Shown here: piece after piece, positions 10,691 to 22,690 of the stretch
Position numbering within the stretch: position 1 is the first letter of the stretch
How the letters are laid out: every line of letters starts with the position of its first letter
From: Gossypium raimondii
Taxonomy: Eukaryota > Streptophyta > Magnoliopsida > Malvales > Malvaceae
Reading direction: 5' to 3'
Length of the DNA stretch: 64,000 bases
NCBI RefSeq assembly: GCF_025698545.1
Contig: NC_068577.1
Span: forward strand, 5,595,501 to 5,659,500
Notes under the pieces: generated by a model
The model's database searches: none
What the model was told of the DNA's origin: nothing
The model's input: the letters and a program-made list of their open reading frames with translations, nothing else
Translations under genes and position numbers: made by a program

Positions 10691-10704
10691 ATGGGAGTTC
10701 CCAT
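10691..10704 (+). other. 3' flank hairpin of P1
   Basis: ATGGGAGTTCCCAT can fold into a short stem. An equivalent element follows all six genes in the family at a similar place near the expected poly(A) region. Confidence 0.45.
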
Positions 10705-10729
10705 TATTTGGTGTATTTTGATACGTTAT

Positions 10730-11948
10730 TCTGCTTATTTATAAACTTCACATTGTTAACACACGAATTTAGCAAATGAAGAAAATAATGATAAAATAAA
10801 TTAATTATGATACAACACCACAAACCAATGAGATCAGAATTGAAAATGATTATTAAAAATATTAAATTGAAGTATATAACATATAATACATTAAATAACA
10901 AAATACAAATACAAGTTATATTTATTTTAAACTATAATTAAAAATTAAATTTATAAAATACACTATTATATTTAAGCTAAATTATATATTAAAATGTTAT
11001 ATTAAATAATAATTAAAATCATTATTACATTAAAATAATGATTAATTGAGATAAATATTAAATTTATACATGAACTTCGCTTCAATATGCAATTTGATAC
11101 ATGAACTTTTATTTGGTACAATTATATAGATAAAACTTGTATTGTCGCTAATATGTATATATGAAACTTAGATTTTGATTTAATTGTATACATTTAAATA
11201 ATATTTATTTTCATATTGATTAATATAATTATTTACTTATGTAATATCCAACGTAAAATGGTGCTAATTCGATAATGTTGTTAGTGATTTTAGAAAATTA
11301 AACCAAATCAAAATTTCATGTATAAAATCGTACAAAATAAATCAAAATTTATGTATAGTTTTGATATTTATCTCTAATAAATTTGTGGAATAAAATAAAA
11401 TTTTAATTAATAGACTAGGATTGAAAAATTAAAAACTCACCAATGAGCTTGTGTTTTAGTTGGGGTTCAATTTTGTCTAAAGATATCAATGGACCAAAGG
11501 AGCCCTTATAATTTGTTGTCTGTAAAATAATTATAACATAAGACATTATGTAAATTTTTCGCATGGAACAAGTTAAGGATTTATTTTGGTTTTGAGATTA
11601 AATAAAACCACGTGTGTATAAAAATCAAATTGGAGCTAAGGGCAGTGGAAAAAACCCAAATTCTATCATGTTGATGTTTCTAAATAATGTTTCTTTGTCG
11701 AGATTGAGGGCATTTTAAGATAAAATTCTCCAATAAGTGTGCTTATTAAAGTTTTAACCATTTTTATCCATCCTATCCAAAATCAACCCAACTCATTCTA
11801 TTTATAAGTATACAAGGACGAATTTAGGGCTAACCAACCCAATTCAACTTTTGATAGAATTTGCTTTGGGTAATTTTGATAAGAAAAATAGGAAGATAAT
11901 TATTTGAAATTTTAAATTATATATAACTTAGAAAAAGAATAACATATA
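10730..11948. other. AT-rich 3' flank of P1, no gene
   Basis: Only AT-rich sequence with short chance frames. It matches 47835-49094 behind P4. The last nine bases (11940-11948, TAACATATA) are the left target duplication of the MULE. Confidence 0.7.
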
Positions 11949-12152
11949 GGGTGAAATACTTAAAATGCCAAATTTTAAAAATAAAACTATTGGATTAGGT
12001 CAGTTTTTGAAAAATTACGAACTAAGTTTAAATGATGAAAACTCTTCCAGCTAGAAGCGCTTTTCACAACGTTTACCCCCCAACAGCTTCCCCACCCCAA
12101 CAGCTATTTAAATAGCCGTTGAACCCCCCTGAACTAATGACTATTTTTTTCC

Positions 12153-12160
12153 TATATAAA
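12153..12160 (+). promoter_or_regulatory. TATA box of the PMD gene, copy 1
   Basis: TATATAAA followed by a CT-rich leader of about 200 bp before the PMD reading frame. The same arrangement occurs in copy 2 at 49299-49306. Confidence 0.55.
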
Positions 12161-12362
12161 CCCCTAATTCTTTTATTTTTTCAATTCAATCTCAACTCAT
12201 CTCTCTCGCATTCTCAAATCTCTCTCAAATTTTCCTCAATTCCCTCTTAATTTCTCACTCATTTTTTATTCTTCTCTCAACTATTCTTTTTATTAAAATT
12301 GTATTAATGTTTTTTAAATTATTTTTCTATTACAAATTATTTCGTATTTTTCAAAATTAGTA

Positions 12363-13670
12363 ACGGAAAAATCTCTAATTCGTTTGGATGACAAGCACAT
12401 TTCGGTCGAATGGTAAAATTTTTTTATTTATATTAGTCTAATTTAATTTAAATATTTTCTTGTTATATTGAAATTTAATATTTTGTATGGTTTTTTATAT
12501 ATAGTCGGAAGATCGAATTTTGGAGACGTATATTTGTAATCTACCCGCTCCTCCATACTTGAAAAATACAAGACTTTTGCACGTGGCTCGTATGGGTAGG
12601 GGGTTTAAATTGGACCCCACACTTGTAAGTGAGTTGGTGGAAATGTGGAGACCCGAGATGCACACATTCCATCTTCCATGCAGCGAGTGCACTATCACAC
12701 TTGAGGATGTGTAGTTACAACCTGAGTTATCGATGGATGGGCCGGTAGTGACTGGGTCAGTTGACACAGCCGATTGGAGAGATGAATGTGAGCAACTCTT
12801 GGAGAAGGTTCCGGACATGATTTATGGAGCCTAGATAGATGTGAATTGGTTGAAAAGAAAATTTTTGTGGGCTCGATGTGGAATCGAGTGAAGTCCAAAG
12901 AGAATAACACGCTTGGGCTCCATAAATCACAATAAATCATCGGGGGTCTATTAATGCCCAATAAATCAAGAAATCTTTTCCATTTAAGGTGGTTACTCAA
13001 ACTCGTAGACTTTAGAGAAGTGGGCGAACTCAGTTGGGGATAGCCATGTTGGCGACCTTGTATTGGGAGATGTGTCAGGCGGCAGAACCATAGAAAATTA
13101 AAATTAGTGGTTGCATGCTACTACTGCAATCATGGGTGTGGTATCGGTTGCCATTTTTACGTCCTCGAGCGAACTACCCTTATGCATGCCCACTCGTAAC
13201 AAGGTAAATTTCATTAGATAATATATTTATCATAATAAAATTATTTAAAATTTAAATTATTGTGTTAGCATATTATTTTAATAAGTGGAACTATGGGCCA
13301 AGTTATGTGGGACTACCGGAGGAGCTTTAAGATATACGACTTTTGTTAGATCAACGATAGGAAGCGGAGGTATATATTTTTTAAATTTGAATTATATAAT
13401 ATTAACATAGTTGATTTAAAAATTAATAGTATAAATACAATTAAAAAGTTTATTATTTTAATATAGTTTGAATGCATCCCGTTTGAATTCTTGGTGAGTC
13501 CCAACATCTGGCATGTGAAGTTGTCATTGGTAGTGTATGCTATGATGAAGATGCTTGAATCAGATAAAGTTATGTAACAGTTTGAGTTTAGGCAAACGAT
13601 TCTGCTGACACCCTAAGACATCAAATATCTGCACTATATCGACTTGTGGGGGAGAATAGATGAAAATTGG
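12363..13670 (+). pseudogene. Plant mobile domain (PMD) gene, copy 1, 5' part
   Basis: The reading frame KSLIRLDDKHISV (from 12369) is the usual beginning of plant PMD proteins (aminotransferase-like, PF10536 type; MAIN/MAIL1 relatives). It is preceded by ACG at 12363 where an ATG would be expected. After an intron, exon 2 from about 12505 encodes LETYICNLPAPP, LLHVARMGRGFKLDP and WRPEMHTFHLPCSECTIT. A TAG at about 12712 interrupts it where copy 2 has CAG. A later exon (about 13290-13370) reads NYGPSYVGLPEEL with further stops. PMD genes are often carried by plant transposons; host members act in transcriptional silencing. Here it is non-functional: no ATG, several stops, and split by the LARD in the codon region of W-P-T-F-H. 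Confidence 0.75.
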
Positions 13671-16600
13671 TGTAACGCCCCAGAATTTGGGCCTAGAAGT
13701 ATTGGGCCTTGAGCAAGGGAATGGTTAGGAAACTGTGCACAAAAGTATGTATGCTTTAGTGGTTAAGGGTCCTAAGAGAAGTTGGAAAAGTCCTGGGTTC
13801 AAACCTGGGCTTTAGCAAAAATTTTGGTTTTAAGTGAATAAAACTCTGGATGCTTGGTTGTAGGCCTTTTAAATTATTATGTTAAAAATGTCATAAGGAA
13901 GCATGTGGTCTAGTGGTTGTGGCATCATTAAGGTTACAAAGGAGCCTGGGTTCATGTCTTGGCTTTTACAATTTATTTTATTCTTTTAAAGGAACCTGGA
14001 CTTTGGCCCTTAGACCTTTTTATTAATTAAAGATAAAATGTGAGACAAAATAGCTTGTGGCAAGGAGGCAAGTGGCGTGTTGAGCTATTGAGGGGGGATT
14101 GGGTTCGAATCCCATTGCAAGCAAAAAGGATATTTATTTTGCTAGTATGAGACAGAAGGAGTTTAAGGTGGTTTCGAACTCTGTAAGGTGAAGTTTGAAT
14201 TGGTCTTGGATGGAATTGTGGAGAAAATTAAGAAGGAGATTGGGGAGAGAATTAAGGAATTTCGAATATGGGAGGTTGGTAGCATGTTGTGGCCGAGTGA
14301 GATTCTAAGGCTTTAGTGGAATGCGACTAGGGGAAATAGGGAGCATTTTCGGCACTAGGCATTTCTTTGTTCGGTTTTGTGGGGTTTTAGATGAGAGTGC
14401 CGAATTCTCTTTGGGTTTTTACCATTCGGGGATTTGTTTCAAGTTTTGCGTTTTAACTATTGAGGTGACCAACATTGCTGCTATTTCCTTCCTTTCTACA
14501 TTTGCCGAATAGGTAACTTTCTTTTTGGTTTCTTTTTCTTTCTTTGCTTTGCTGAAATCCCTTTCCTCTCTCACTCTTAGTTCTGCTTCTTCTTTTCCTT
14601 CTAAATCCTTCTCCTCTCGGCCTCCCTTCTAAACTGAACCTACTCTCCATCTTCTTCTTCCTGCTTCCCGCTCTCTTCCAATCATAGCCGATTCTTCATA
14701 AGGATTTTTTTATACGTTCAGTTTATCATCTTTCCCTATTGTGTTTGGCCGAATATACTTGAACTATTCTAACCGATCCCATCATCATCAATTTTGGGTT
14801 CTAAAATCTCTAAAAGGGAAATGGACGTTTTCGATTATATGTTGCGTAATGAGATATCAATGATGGCGAGTAGTAGCCATTCTGAGGGAGGATCAGGAAT
14901 GGTACCAGCTGAGAATGGGCACGTAGCCCCTGCGCCCAAAGTTAAGTAGCATAAAGTGTAAGCTGTTCGGGATTTTCCACCGGGTTGCAGCAGGGTGGTT
15001 GCACCAATCTTTGGATCAAGTGGGCAATCACAACCGGCTGATCTAGTCAAGGGAGAGGTAATCTGTTGGACAAGTATTTTCGATAGAGGCTGTTTTGATA
15101 AGTTGATTGGGATTCGATTAACCCGATTGACAAGTGATTAATGGATTGCCTTGATTGATTGTAGGTTGGAATTCTCGTAGGTCTTTCAAATTTTTCGCAA
15201 TTAGGTGTGTATCTGTACACCGTAAATCATTACTGTCATAAAACCGAAAGAGTGTGTGTAATGACACCCTCTCTAAATTGCAAAGCAGCAAAAGTTAAAA
15301 AGTCGTGAGCACGACGTTCGAGACATCACGAGCGCGCGAGTGCTCGAGTGGTAAGCTTAGCGTGCGATACGTGGTAAAATGATCGAATTACCCCTGAAGG
15401 GTAAAATGATCGAGATACCCTCTTAGGGTAAAATAACCAAAATACCCCTGTAAGGTAAAATGACCGTAATGCCCCTAAAGGGTAAATGACTATTTTGCCC
15501 TTCGAGGTTAAATGATTGATTTGTCCGTGATGAAAATGATTGATTTATCTGTGATTTAAATGACTGCTTTGTTTGTAAATTGTATGACTGATTTTGAGCA
15601 TGGCATTCCGCATACAAAACATACTGCATGGGGTTGGGTTACTGTTATGGAGGAAGTACTGTACTAGTGGCTCTGTCACGATCACTGTGACTGGTGGCTT
15701 AGCCACACATTCTGATTACTGGCAGCTTTGCTACAATATTGTTGCTGGCAGCTTTATTGCGATACTACTGATGGCTGTGTGCCGGTCATATCACTGCTAC
15801 TGATGGCTTTGATTCGATCATATTATCGTTACTGATGGTTGTGTGCCGATCATATCACTGCTACTGATGGCTTTGGGCTAATCATATTGCTGTATTTATG
15901 GCTTGTAGCCATTCTGTTTATAGCTTATAGCTATTCTGCTTACGGCTCTTAGCCATTCTGATTACTAGTAGCTTTGCTGCGATACTGATTAGTGCTGCTA
16001 CTGGTGTTGATATTGATGTGATGGCTGGGTGGGTCGATTTTATCCCCACATGGTGTTTTGGTTGGTACGGGTGGTGTGTTGGCTGGATTGAGATGGGTTG
16101 CATTATTACATTGTACCGATATTGTATTGGGCTAAAGCCCACATTGTTACTGTATTGGGCTAAGACCCACACTATTATTGCATGTTGTATGCTGACTGTT
16201 TGATAGGGGATTACACACCGAGTTTTCGCAAACTCACCTTTCTGTCTAATTATACAGGTAATCCTCAACGTTAGACGGTTCAGAGCTGTGAGGGACTCGG
16301 AGAGGGCCACACAATTGCACATGTTTTATTCTGTTTTACTCATTTACTTAAGCAATTTGATTTTGATTCGGGTTGTAATAAGGCCTCTATAATTTTTGGA
16401 TTTTAAATTTGGAATTTGATGTGATTGTGATTTATATCTGCTAGAAGTAGAACACGGTTTTCTAAAATAATAACTATTTTTAACATTACGTTTCCGCACC
16501 TCAATTTTTAAATATCACATTCTCGTAGATCATTTGCTTTAAATTAAACTTTCTTTAACAATAAGGTTTTGAAGGTAATAACTTTTTAATAAACCTCGAT

Positions 16601-16762
16601 TGATAATAAACAAACACAAACTGAGGTTTTATACAAGTTTTAAATGGCAAGAAGTTTGAAATTTCAAGAAGGGTTTTTAATGAAAACATGGTTTTCGAAA
16701 AACACTTCAATGTGACATGCCAGATTCAGGCCTAACTTCTAGGTCGGGTGTGGGGTGTTACA
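13671..16762 (+). repeat. LARD 5' LTR (3,092 bp)
   Basis: TG...CA termini. It contains short tandem repeats of the type GGGTAAAATGA (about 15370-15500) and TGATGGCTxTGxGCCGATCA (about 15770-15870). Near the end is a block GGGGATTACACACCGAGTTTT also found in the Gypsy LTR. Compared with the 3' LTR it has about 190 extra bases (about 14910-15100). Confidence 0.9.
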
Positions 16763-17251
16763 TTTAGTGGTATAAGAGCCTAGTTGTAAAACTCGACTGT
16801 GGAATGCGTTTTCAAATTTTTAGATATTAAAAGGTTATTTTCGAATATGTGAAATGTTTTAATATACTTATTCTGAAAAGTGTGGCACACCGAGTCTCCG
16901 GCGCTGAATCCGTAAGTTTTCTGAATACTTTTGTCTATTTAGAAATTAAAATGCGGTAAGTTAGGAAGTACTGTGACTACTTTAGAAATTAGATTATACC
17001 ACTCTAGATAGAGCAAGCTGAAACTATAGGGGACTGGAACTGTAGTGAAACTTCAATCTGCATAAAACAGTTAGTGCTGATTAAACGAGAATAGACAATG
17101 GGCATAAGAGATATGCGCAAATGTGGTTCAAGAGGCTGTAGTAATGTTTTGAGTCAGAGTGCGCAGCGGGAGCGTAGTGGTGAAGTCTGTGTGTGCGACT
17201 ATCTTATTAGTTGGAAATTTCGAAGACGAAATTTCTTTAAGGGGATAGAAT
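16763..17251 (+). other. LARD internal region with primer binding site and polypurine tract
   Basis: TTTAG then TGGTATAAGAGCCTAG at 16768 is a primer binding site complementary to initiator tRNA-Met, with changes from TGGTATCAGAGCC. The leader includes CACACCGAGTCTCCGG (about 16888), shared with the Gypsy element. Just before the 3' LTR lies the polypurine tract AAGGGGATAGAA. There is no open frame of useful length. Confidence 0.8.
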
Positions 17252-20142
17252 TGTAATGCCCCAGAATTTGGGCCTAGAAGTATTGGGCCTTGAGCAAGGT
17301 AACTTTTAGGAAACTGTGCACAAAAGTATGTCTACTTTAGTGGTTAAGGGTCTTGAGAGGAGTTGGAAAGGTCCTGGGTTCAAACTTGGGCTTTATCAAA
17401 AATTTTAGTTTTAAGTGAATAAAACCTTAGATGTTTGGTTATAGGCCTTTTAAATTATTATGTTAAAAATGTCATAAGGAAGCATGTGGTCTAGTGGTTG
17501 TGGCGCCATTAAGGTTACAAGAGAGCCTGGGTTCAAGTCTTGGCTCTTGCAATTTATTTTGTTCTTTTAAAGGAACCTGGACTTTGGCCATTAGACCTTT
17601 TTTTTTAATTGAAGATAAAATGTAAGACAAAAGAGCTTGTGGCAAGGAGGCAAGTGGCGTGTTGAGCTATTGATGGGGGACTGAGTTCGAATCTCATTGC
17701 AAGCAAAAAGGATATTTATTTTGCTAGTATGAGGCGGCAGGAGTTTGAGGTGGTTTCGAACTCTGTAAGGTGAAGTTTGAATTGGTCTTTGATGGAATTG
17801 TGGAGCAAATCAAGGAGGAGATTAGAGAGAGAATCAATGGATTTCGAATATGGGAGGCTGGTAGTGTGTTGTGGTCAAGTGAGATTCTAAGGCTTTAGTG
17901 AAATTCGGCTAGGGTGAAATAGGGAGCATTTTCGGCACTAGGCATTTCTTTGTTTGGTTTTGTGGGGTTTTAGAGGAGCGTGCCGAATTCTCTTTAGGTT
18001 TTTACCATTCGGGGATTTCTTTCAAGTTTTGCGTTTTAGCTATTGAGGTGACCAAAATTGCTGCTATTTCCTTCCTTTCTATATTTTCCGAATAGGTAAC
18101 ATTTTTTTTGGTTTCTTTTTCTTTCTTTGCTTTGCCGAAATCCCTTTCCTCTCTCACTCTTGGTTCTGCTTCTTCTTTTCCTTCTGAATCCTTCTCCTCC
18201 CAGCCTCTCTTCTAAACTCAACCTACTCTCCATATTCTTTGTCTTTGCTTCTCGCTCTCTTCCAATCATAGCTGAATTCTTCATAATGATTTTTGTGTAC
18301 GTTCAGTTTATCATCTTTCCCTATTGTGTTTGGCCGAATATACCTGAACTATTCTAACCGATCCCATCATCATCAATTTTGGGTTCTAAAATCTCTAGAA
18401 TTGAAATGGACGTATCCGATTATATGTTGCGTAAAGAGATATCAATGGTGGCGAGTAGTAGCCATTCTGAGGGAGGATTAGGAATGGTGCCAGCTGAGAA
18501 TGAGCATGTGATAAGTTGATTGGGATTCGATTAACTCGATTGACAAGTGATTAATGGATTGCCTTGATTGATTATAGGTTGGAATTCTTGTAGGTCATTC
18601 ATACTTTTTGCAATCAAGTGTGTATTTGTAAACCGTAAATCATTACTGTCGTAAAGCCAAAAAAGTGTGTAATCACACCCTCTCTAAATTGTAAAGCGAA
18701 AAAAGTCGAAAAGTCGTGAGCATGGCGTTCGAGACATCACGGGCGCGCGAGTGCTCGAGTGGTAAGCTCAATGTGTGATATGTGGTAAAATGATCGAGAG
18801 ACCCTCTTAGGGTAAAATAACCAAAATACCGCTGTAAAGTAAAATGACCTTAATGCCCCTAAAGGGTAAATGACTATTTTACCCCTCGAGGTTAAATGAT
18901 TGATTTGTCCATGATGAAAATGACTGATTTGTCTGTGATTTAAATGACTATTTTTCCTATGAATTGTATGACTGATTTTGAGCATGACGTTTCGCATACA
19001 TGACATACTGCATGGGGTTGGGATACTGTTATGGAGGAAGTACTGTACTAGTGGCTCTGCCACGATCACGCGCATCGTGGTTTGGCCACATTCTAATTCA
19101 TCGCGCCTTTGTCGCAATATCGCTGTTAGCGCCTTTGTCGCGATACTCATCGATGGTCGTGTGCCGATCATATCACCGCATCGATGGCTTTGATCCGATC
19201 ATATTATCGTTACTGATGGCTGTGTGCCGATCATATCACTCTACTGATGGCTTTGGGCCAATCATATTGCTATATTTATGGCTTGTAGCCATTCTGTTTA
19301 TAGCTTATAGCTATCCTATTTACGGCTCTTAGCCAATCTGATTACTAGCAGCTTTGCTGCGATACTGATTAATGATTCTACTGGTGTTAATATTGGTGTG
19401 ATGGCTGGGTGGGTCGATTTTATCCCCACATGGTGTGTTGGTTGGTATGGGTGGTGTGTTGCTGGATTGAGATGGGTTACATTATTACACAGTACCAATA
19501 CTGTATTGGGCTAAGGCTTACATTGTTACCGTATTAGGCTAAGGCCCACACTGTTGTTGCATGTTGTATGCTGACTGTTTGATTGGGGATTACACACTGA
19601 GTTTTCAGAATCTCACCCTTCTGTCTAATTGTATAGGTAATCCCTAGCGTTAGACGGTTCGGAGCTACGAGGGACTCGGAGAGGGCCACACAACTGCACA
19701 TGTTTTATTCTTTTTTGCTCATTTACTTAAGCAATTTGATTTTGATTCGGGTTGTAATAAGGCATCTATAATTTCTGGATTTTAAATTTGGGATTTGATA
19801 TGATTGTGATTCATATCTGCTAGAAGTAGAACACAGTTTTCCAAAATAATAACTATTTTCTAACATTACGTTTCCGCACCTCAATTTTTAAATATCACAT
19901 TCTCTTAGATCATTTTCTTTAAATTAAACTTTCTTTAACAATAAGGTTTTAAAGGTAATAACTTTTTAATAAACCTCGATTGATAATAAACAAACACATA
20001 CTGAGGTTTTATACAAGTTTTAAATGGCAAGAAGTTTGAAATTTCAAGAAGGGTTTTTAATGAAAACATGGTTTTCGAAAAACAATTCAATATGACACGC
20101 CAGGTTCAGGCCTAACTTCTAGGCTGGGTGTGGGGTGTTACA
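17252..20142 (+). repeat. LARD 3' LTR (2,891 bp)
   Basis: Same ends and internal landmarks as the 5' LTR. It lacks about 190 bases at 18507/18508, apparently a deletion after insertion, and differs at many scattered sites, so the insertion is not very recent. Confidence 0.9.
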
Positions 20143-20379
20143 ATTGGCCTACATTTCACGTTGAATATTCCAACCTTTGGAACAATATATACGAATTTTT
20201 ACCTACTCGTGAGGCAATTATCGCTCTGAAGTTAGCTTGCGATCCGGAGTACATGCCATGGTTTAGACACTATGGCAAGCCATATCTACTAGCGGAAGAG
20301 GCGAGGGGTAGACAACGTGAGGAGGCCACGACAGGAGCCTAGGTATCCAAGGCTAGGTGCAGCTTTCGAGGCGGGTCTA
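20143..20379 (+). pseudogene. PMD gene, copy 1, middle part
   Basis: Resumes directly after the LARD target duplication. It reads WPTFHVEYSNLWNNIYEFLP, then ACDPEYMPWFRHYGKPYLL, the conserved C-terminal region of transposon-borne PMD proteins. It then passes into an arginine-rich stretch and is cut by the Gypsy element near 20380. By comparison with 50548-50596 about 48 bases of host sequence are missing at this junction. Confidence 0.75.
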
Positions 20380-20732
20380 TCCCACTACACATCCACCACT
20401 CAGAAACCCAGTTCAGCACAACTCTTGCCAAAATTAAGAGCAAAAATACAACCTTTACTGTCCCAAAGATTCGAACCTATGGCCTCCCTCACACCAACAC
20501 TCCACTTATCCACTAGACCAGCAGGCCCATTCTGTTAATTATTTGCCAACTTTTACTTAAAAGCCTACTGACCAAAGATAGGGCTTATTCATAAAAAATA
20601 CCAAAATTTGCCTTAAGTCTTGGCTTGAACTTGCGGCCTTCCAAACACTCCCAGAACACATAACCACTAAAGTTGATAGATGTTTGTGTCACACATTCAC
20701 AATACTGAAAATTAAAATTTTAGGGCGTCACA
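20380..20732 (-). repeat. Truncated Gypsy 3' LTR (about 350 bp)
   Basis: Matches 27710-28064 of the other LTR from TCCCACTACACATCC to the GGGCGTCACA terminus. Next to it (20733-20745) is the polypurine tract, which reads TTAGGGGGTAGAAT on the minus strand. The rest of the LTR is missing. Confidence 0.85.
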
Positions 20733-20744
20733 ATTCTACCCCCT

Positions 20745-21681
20745 AAAGATAATTTCGTCCTCCTGATCAGAACAGATGAGGACACTGCTGACACATTGCA
20801 TCCTCAGGCTCCCATGTGGCCTTTTTAGTGTTATGCTTACGCCATAGAACCTTTACCAGTAGAATGGATTTCCTTCTCAGAACATTAACGTTGCGATCCA
20901 AAATCTAAATCGACTCTTCCTCAAAGGTCAAATCTGGCCTAACCTTGATCTCTTCAATAGGGACAATATGAGTAGGATCAGAGTGGTAGCGCCTCAAATT
21001 GTCCTCCAGTATCTGAATCACCCTCTCAGACTGACCATCGATCTGAGGATGGAATGTAGTACTGAAGTCCACCCTTGAACCTAGAGCCTCAGGTAACTTC
21101 CTCCAAAACCAGGACGCGAAACAAGGATCCCTATCAGAGGTGATCGAAATCTGTACTTTATGCAGTCTCATTATCTAAAAAATATAAAGTTTCGCCAGCT
21201 TGTGCAGAGAATTATCAGTACGAACCGATATAGAGTGGGCAGAATTAGTCAATCGATCCACGATGACCCATATTAAATCCTTCTTAGTGGGTGTTAGAGG
21301 CAACCCATTAACGAAATCCATAGTTACGCACTCCCATTTCCAAAGAAGAATCTTAACCAGTTGCAGCAAACCCGAAGGTAATTGATGCTCAGCCTTAACC
21401 TGTTGGCAAGTCAAACATTTACCCACAAAATCAGTAACCTCACATTTCAACCTTGGCCACCAATATAACTCACGAAGGTCTCGGTACATCTTATTTCCGC
21501 CAGGATGCATAGCATAAAGGCTACTATACGCCTCTCTCAGTATGGCTTGTCTCAAATCAGTATCATTTGAAACACAGATTCTCCCACGAAAATAGAGTAC
21601 CTCATCACTGTTTAGTCCAAAATTTGTAGTACAACTACCCTCAATCTGTCGGAATCGAAGACCGAATGACTCATCCTCCAA
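20745..21681 (-). pseudogene. Gypsy integrase remnant
   Basis: The frame at 21681-21175 has an H2C2 zinc-binding region (HPGGNKMYRDL ... GKCLTCQQVK) followed by the integrase core beginning TMDFVNGLP with its first Asp. The frame at 21171-20905 supplies SITSDRDPCF (second Asp) and GQSERVIQILED (catalytic Glu). It then jumps to SDPTHIVPIEEIKVRPDL, so the region usually between the core and the C-terminal domain is deleted. The tail at about 20840 resembles the chromo-like VKVLWRKH...ATWEPED. Stops and frame changes make it non-functional. Confidence 0.75.
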
Positions 21682-22050
21682 CTACTTACCCTTAATCTGA
21701 TCAATCCAAAACGACTTAACTTGAAGCTCGGCTAATAAACTACCATTCATCAAATAAACTTAGGCAAGCAAATATTGCCCTCAAATTAGTCATAGCCTTA
21801 CGGCTCAGTGCGTCAAACACCACATTGGCCTTACCAAGGTGGTACTCAATGGTGCAGAATAGGAGCATCAGTCAGTACAGTCTAAAACTTCTTAAAGCTC
21901 TCTTACTGTGCATCAGTCCAGTTAAACGGCACACCCTTACGTAGCAGCTTAGTCAAGGGTGCTACAATCAATGAAAAACCCTCTACAAATCATCGATAAT
22001 ATCCCACTAGCCCTAGAAAACCGCGGATCAGACACGTTCCTAGGCTACTT

Positions 22051-22690
22051 TCACTCCAACACAGCCTCAATCTTTCGAAGATCAACTTGAATCCCCTCAG
22101 TTGAAACTACATGACCAAGAAATGTCTCATTACGCAGCCAGAACTCGCACTTACTAAACTTAGCATAGAGCTGTTTTTCCTTCAAAATCTGAAGAACGAC
22201 TTGAAGGTGCTCATCATGCTCATCCTCAGTCCTCGAGTAAACCATTATGTCGTCGATGAATACCACCACAAACTGATCCAAATAAGGCTGGAACACTCGA
22301 TTCATTAAATCTATGAAAGTTACCGGTGCATTAGCCAATTCGAATGGCATCACTAGGAACTCGTAGTGACCATAACAAGTCCTAAACACCGTCTGACGAA
22401 CATCACCCTCCTTAACCCTTAATTGATGATATTCAGATCGAAGGTCAATCATAGAGAAAATCGAAGCTCCTCAGAACTGGTCAAACAGATCATCTATCCT
22501 CGGTAGGGGGTAATTATTCTTAATGGTTAATTTATTCAGCTGCCTGTAGTCGATGCACATACGCTTGGGTCCATTCTTTTTCTTTACAAACAGAACCGGT
22601 GCTCCCCACGGAGACACATTAGGGCAGATGAACCCACGATCTAAAAGCTCTTGAATCTGAGCCTTAAGCTCCACAAGCTTATTCAGTGCC
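22051..22690 (-). pseudogene. Gypsy reverse transcriptase remnant
   Basis: RT blocks in order: [40 protein letters not shown], a break near 22460, then [13 protein letters not shown] and [12 protein letters not shown] with the catalytic Asp pair. The usual MPFGLTNAPA appears as [10 protein letters not shown]. An RNase H region would lie at 21700-22050, but no continuous frame remains there. Confidence 0.8.

Larger units (their letters stand above)
13671..20142 (+). mobile_element. LARD: non-autonomous LTR retrotransposon without coding region
   Basis: Two long LTRs (13671-16762 and 17252-20142), each beginning TGTAA(C/T)GCCCCAGAATTT and ending GGGGTGTTACA, enclose only 489 bp. The element is flanked by a perfect 5-bp target duplication ATTGG (13666-13670 and 20143-20147). 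The sister MULE in block 2 has one uninterrupted ATTGG at 50318-50322, which confirms the insertion. With LTRs near 3 kb and no gag or pol it fits a large retrotransposon derivative. Its leader and LTR motifs match the neighbouring Gypsy element, the likely source of its proteins. Confidence 0.9.

Noticed and set aside
12495-13000. Minus-strand frames of 101-107 codons over the PMD exon
   Set aside because: Antisense shadows of the PMD reading frame; the plus strand carries the recognisable conserved motifs.
16018-16322. Open frames in both directions in the LARD LTR
   Set aside because: Made of the short tandem repeats of the LTR (GATGGCT- and GTAGCCAT-like); not conserved in the other LTR.
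14453-18284. Basic open frames in the LARD LTRs (such as 14453-14650 and 18036-18284)
   Set aside because: They are antisense to the CT-rich leader segment of the LTR and differ between the two LTRs by frame-disrupting changes. A LARD has no coding requirement.
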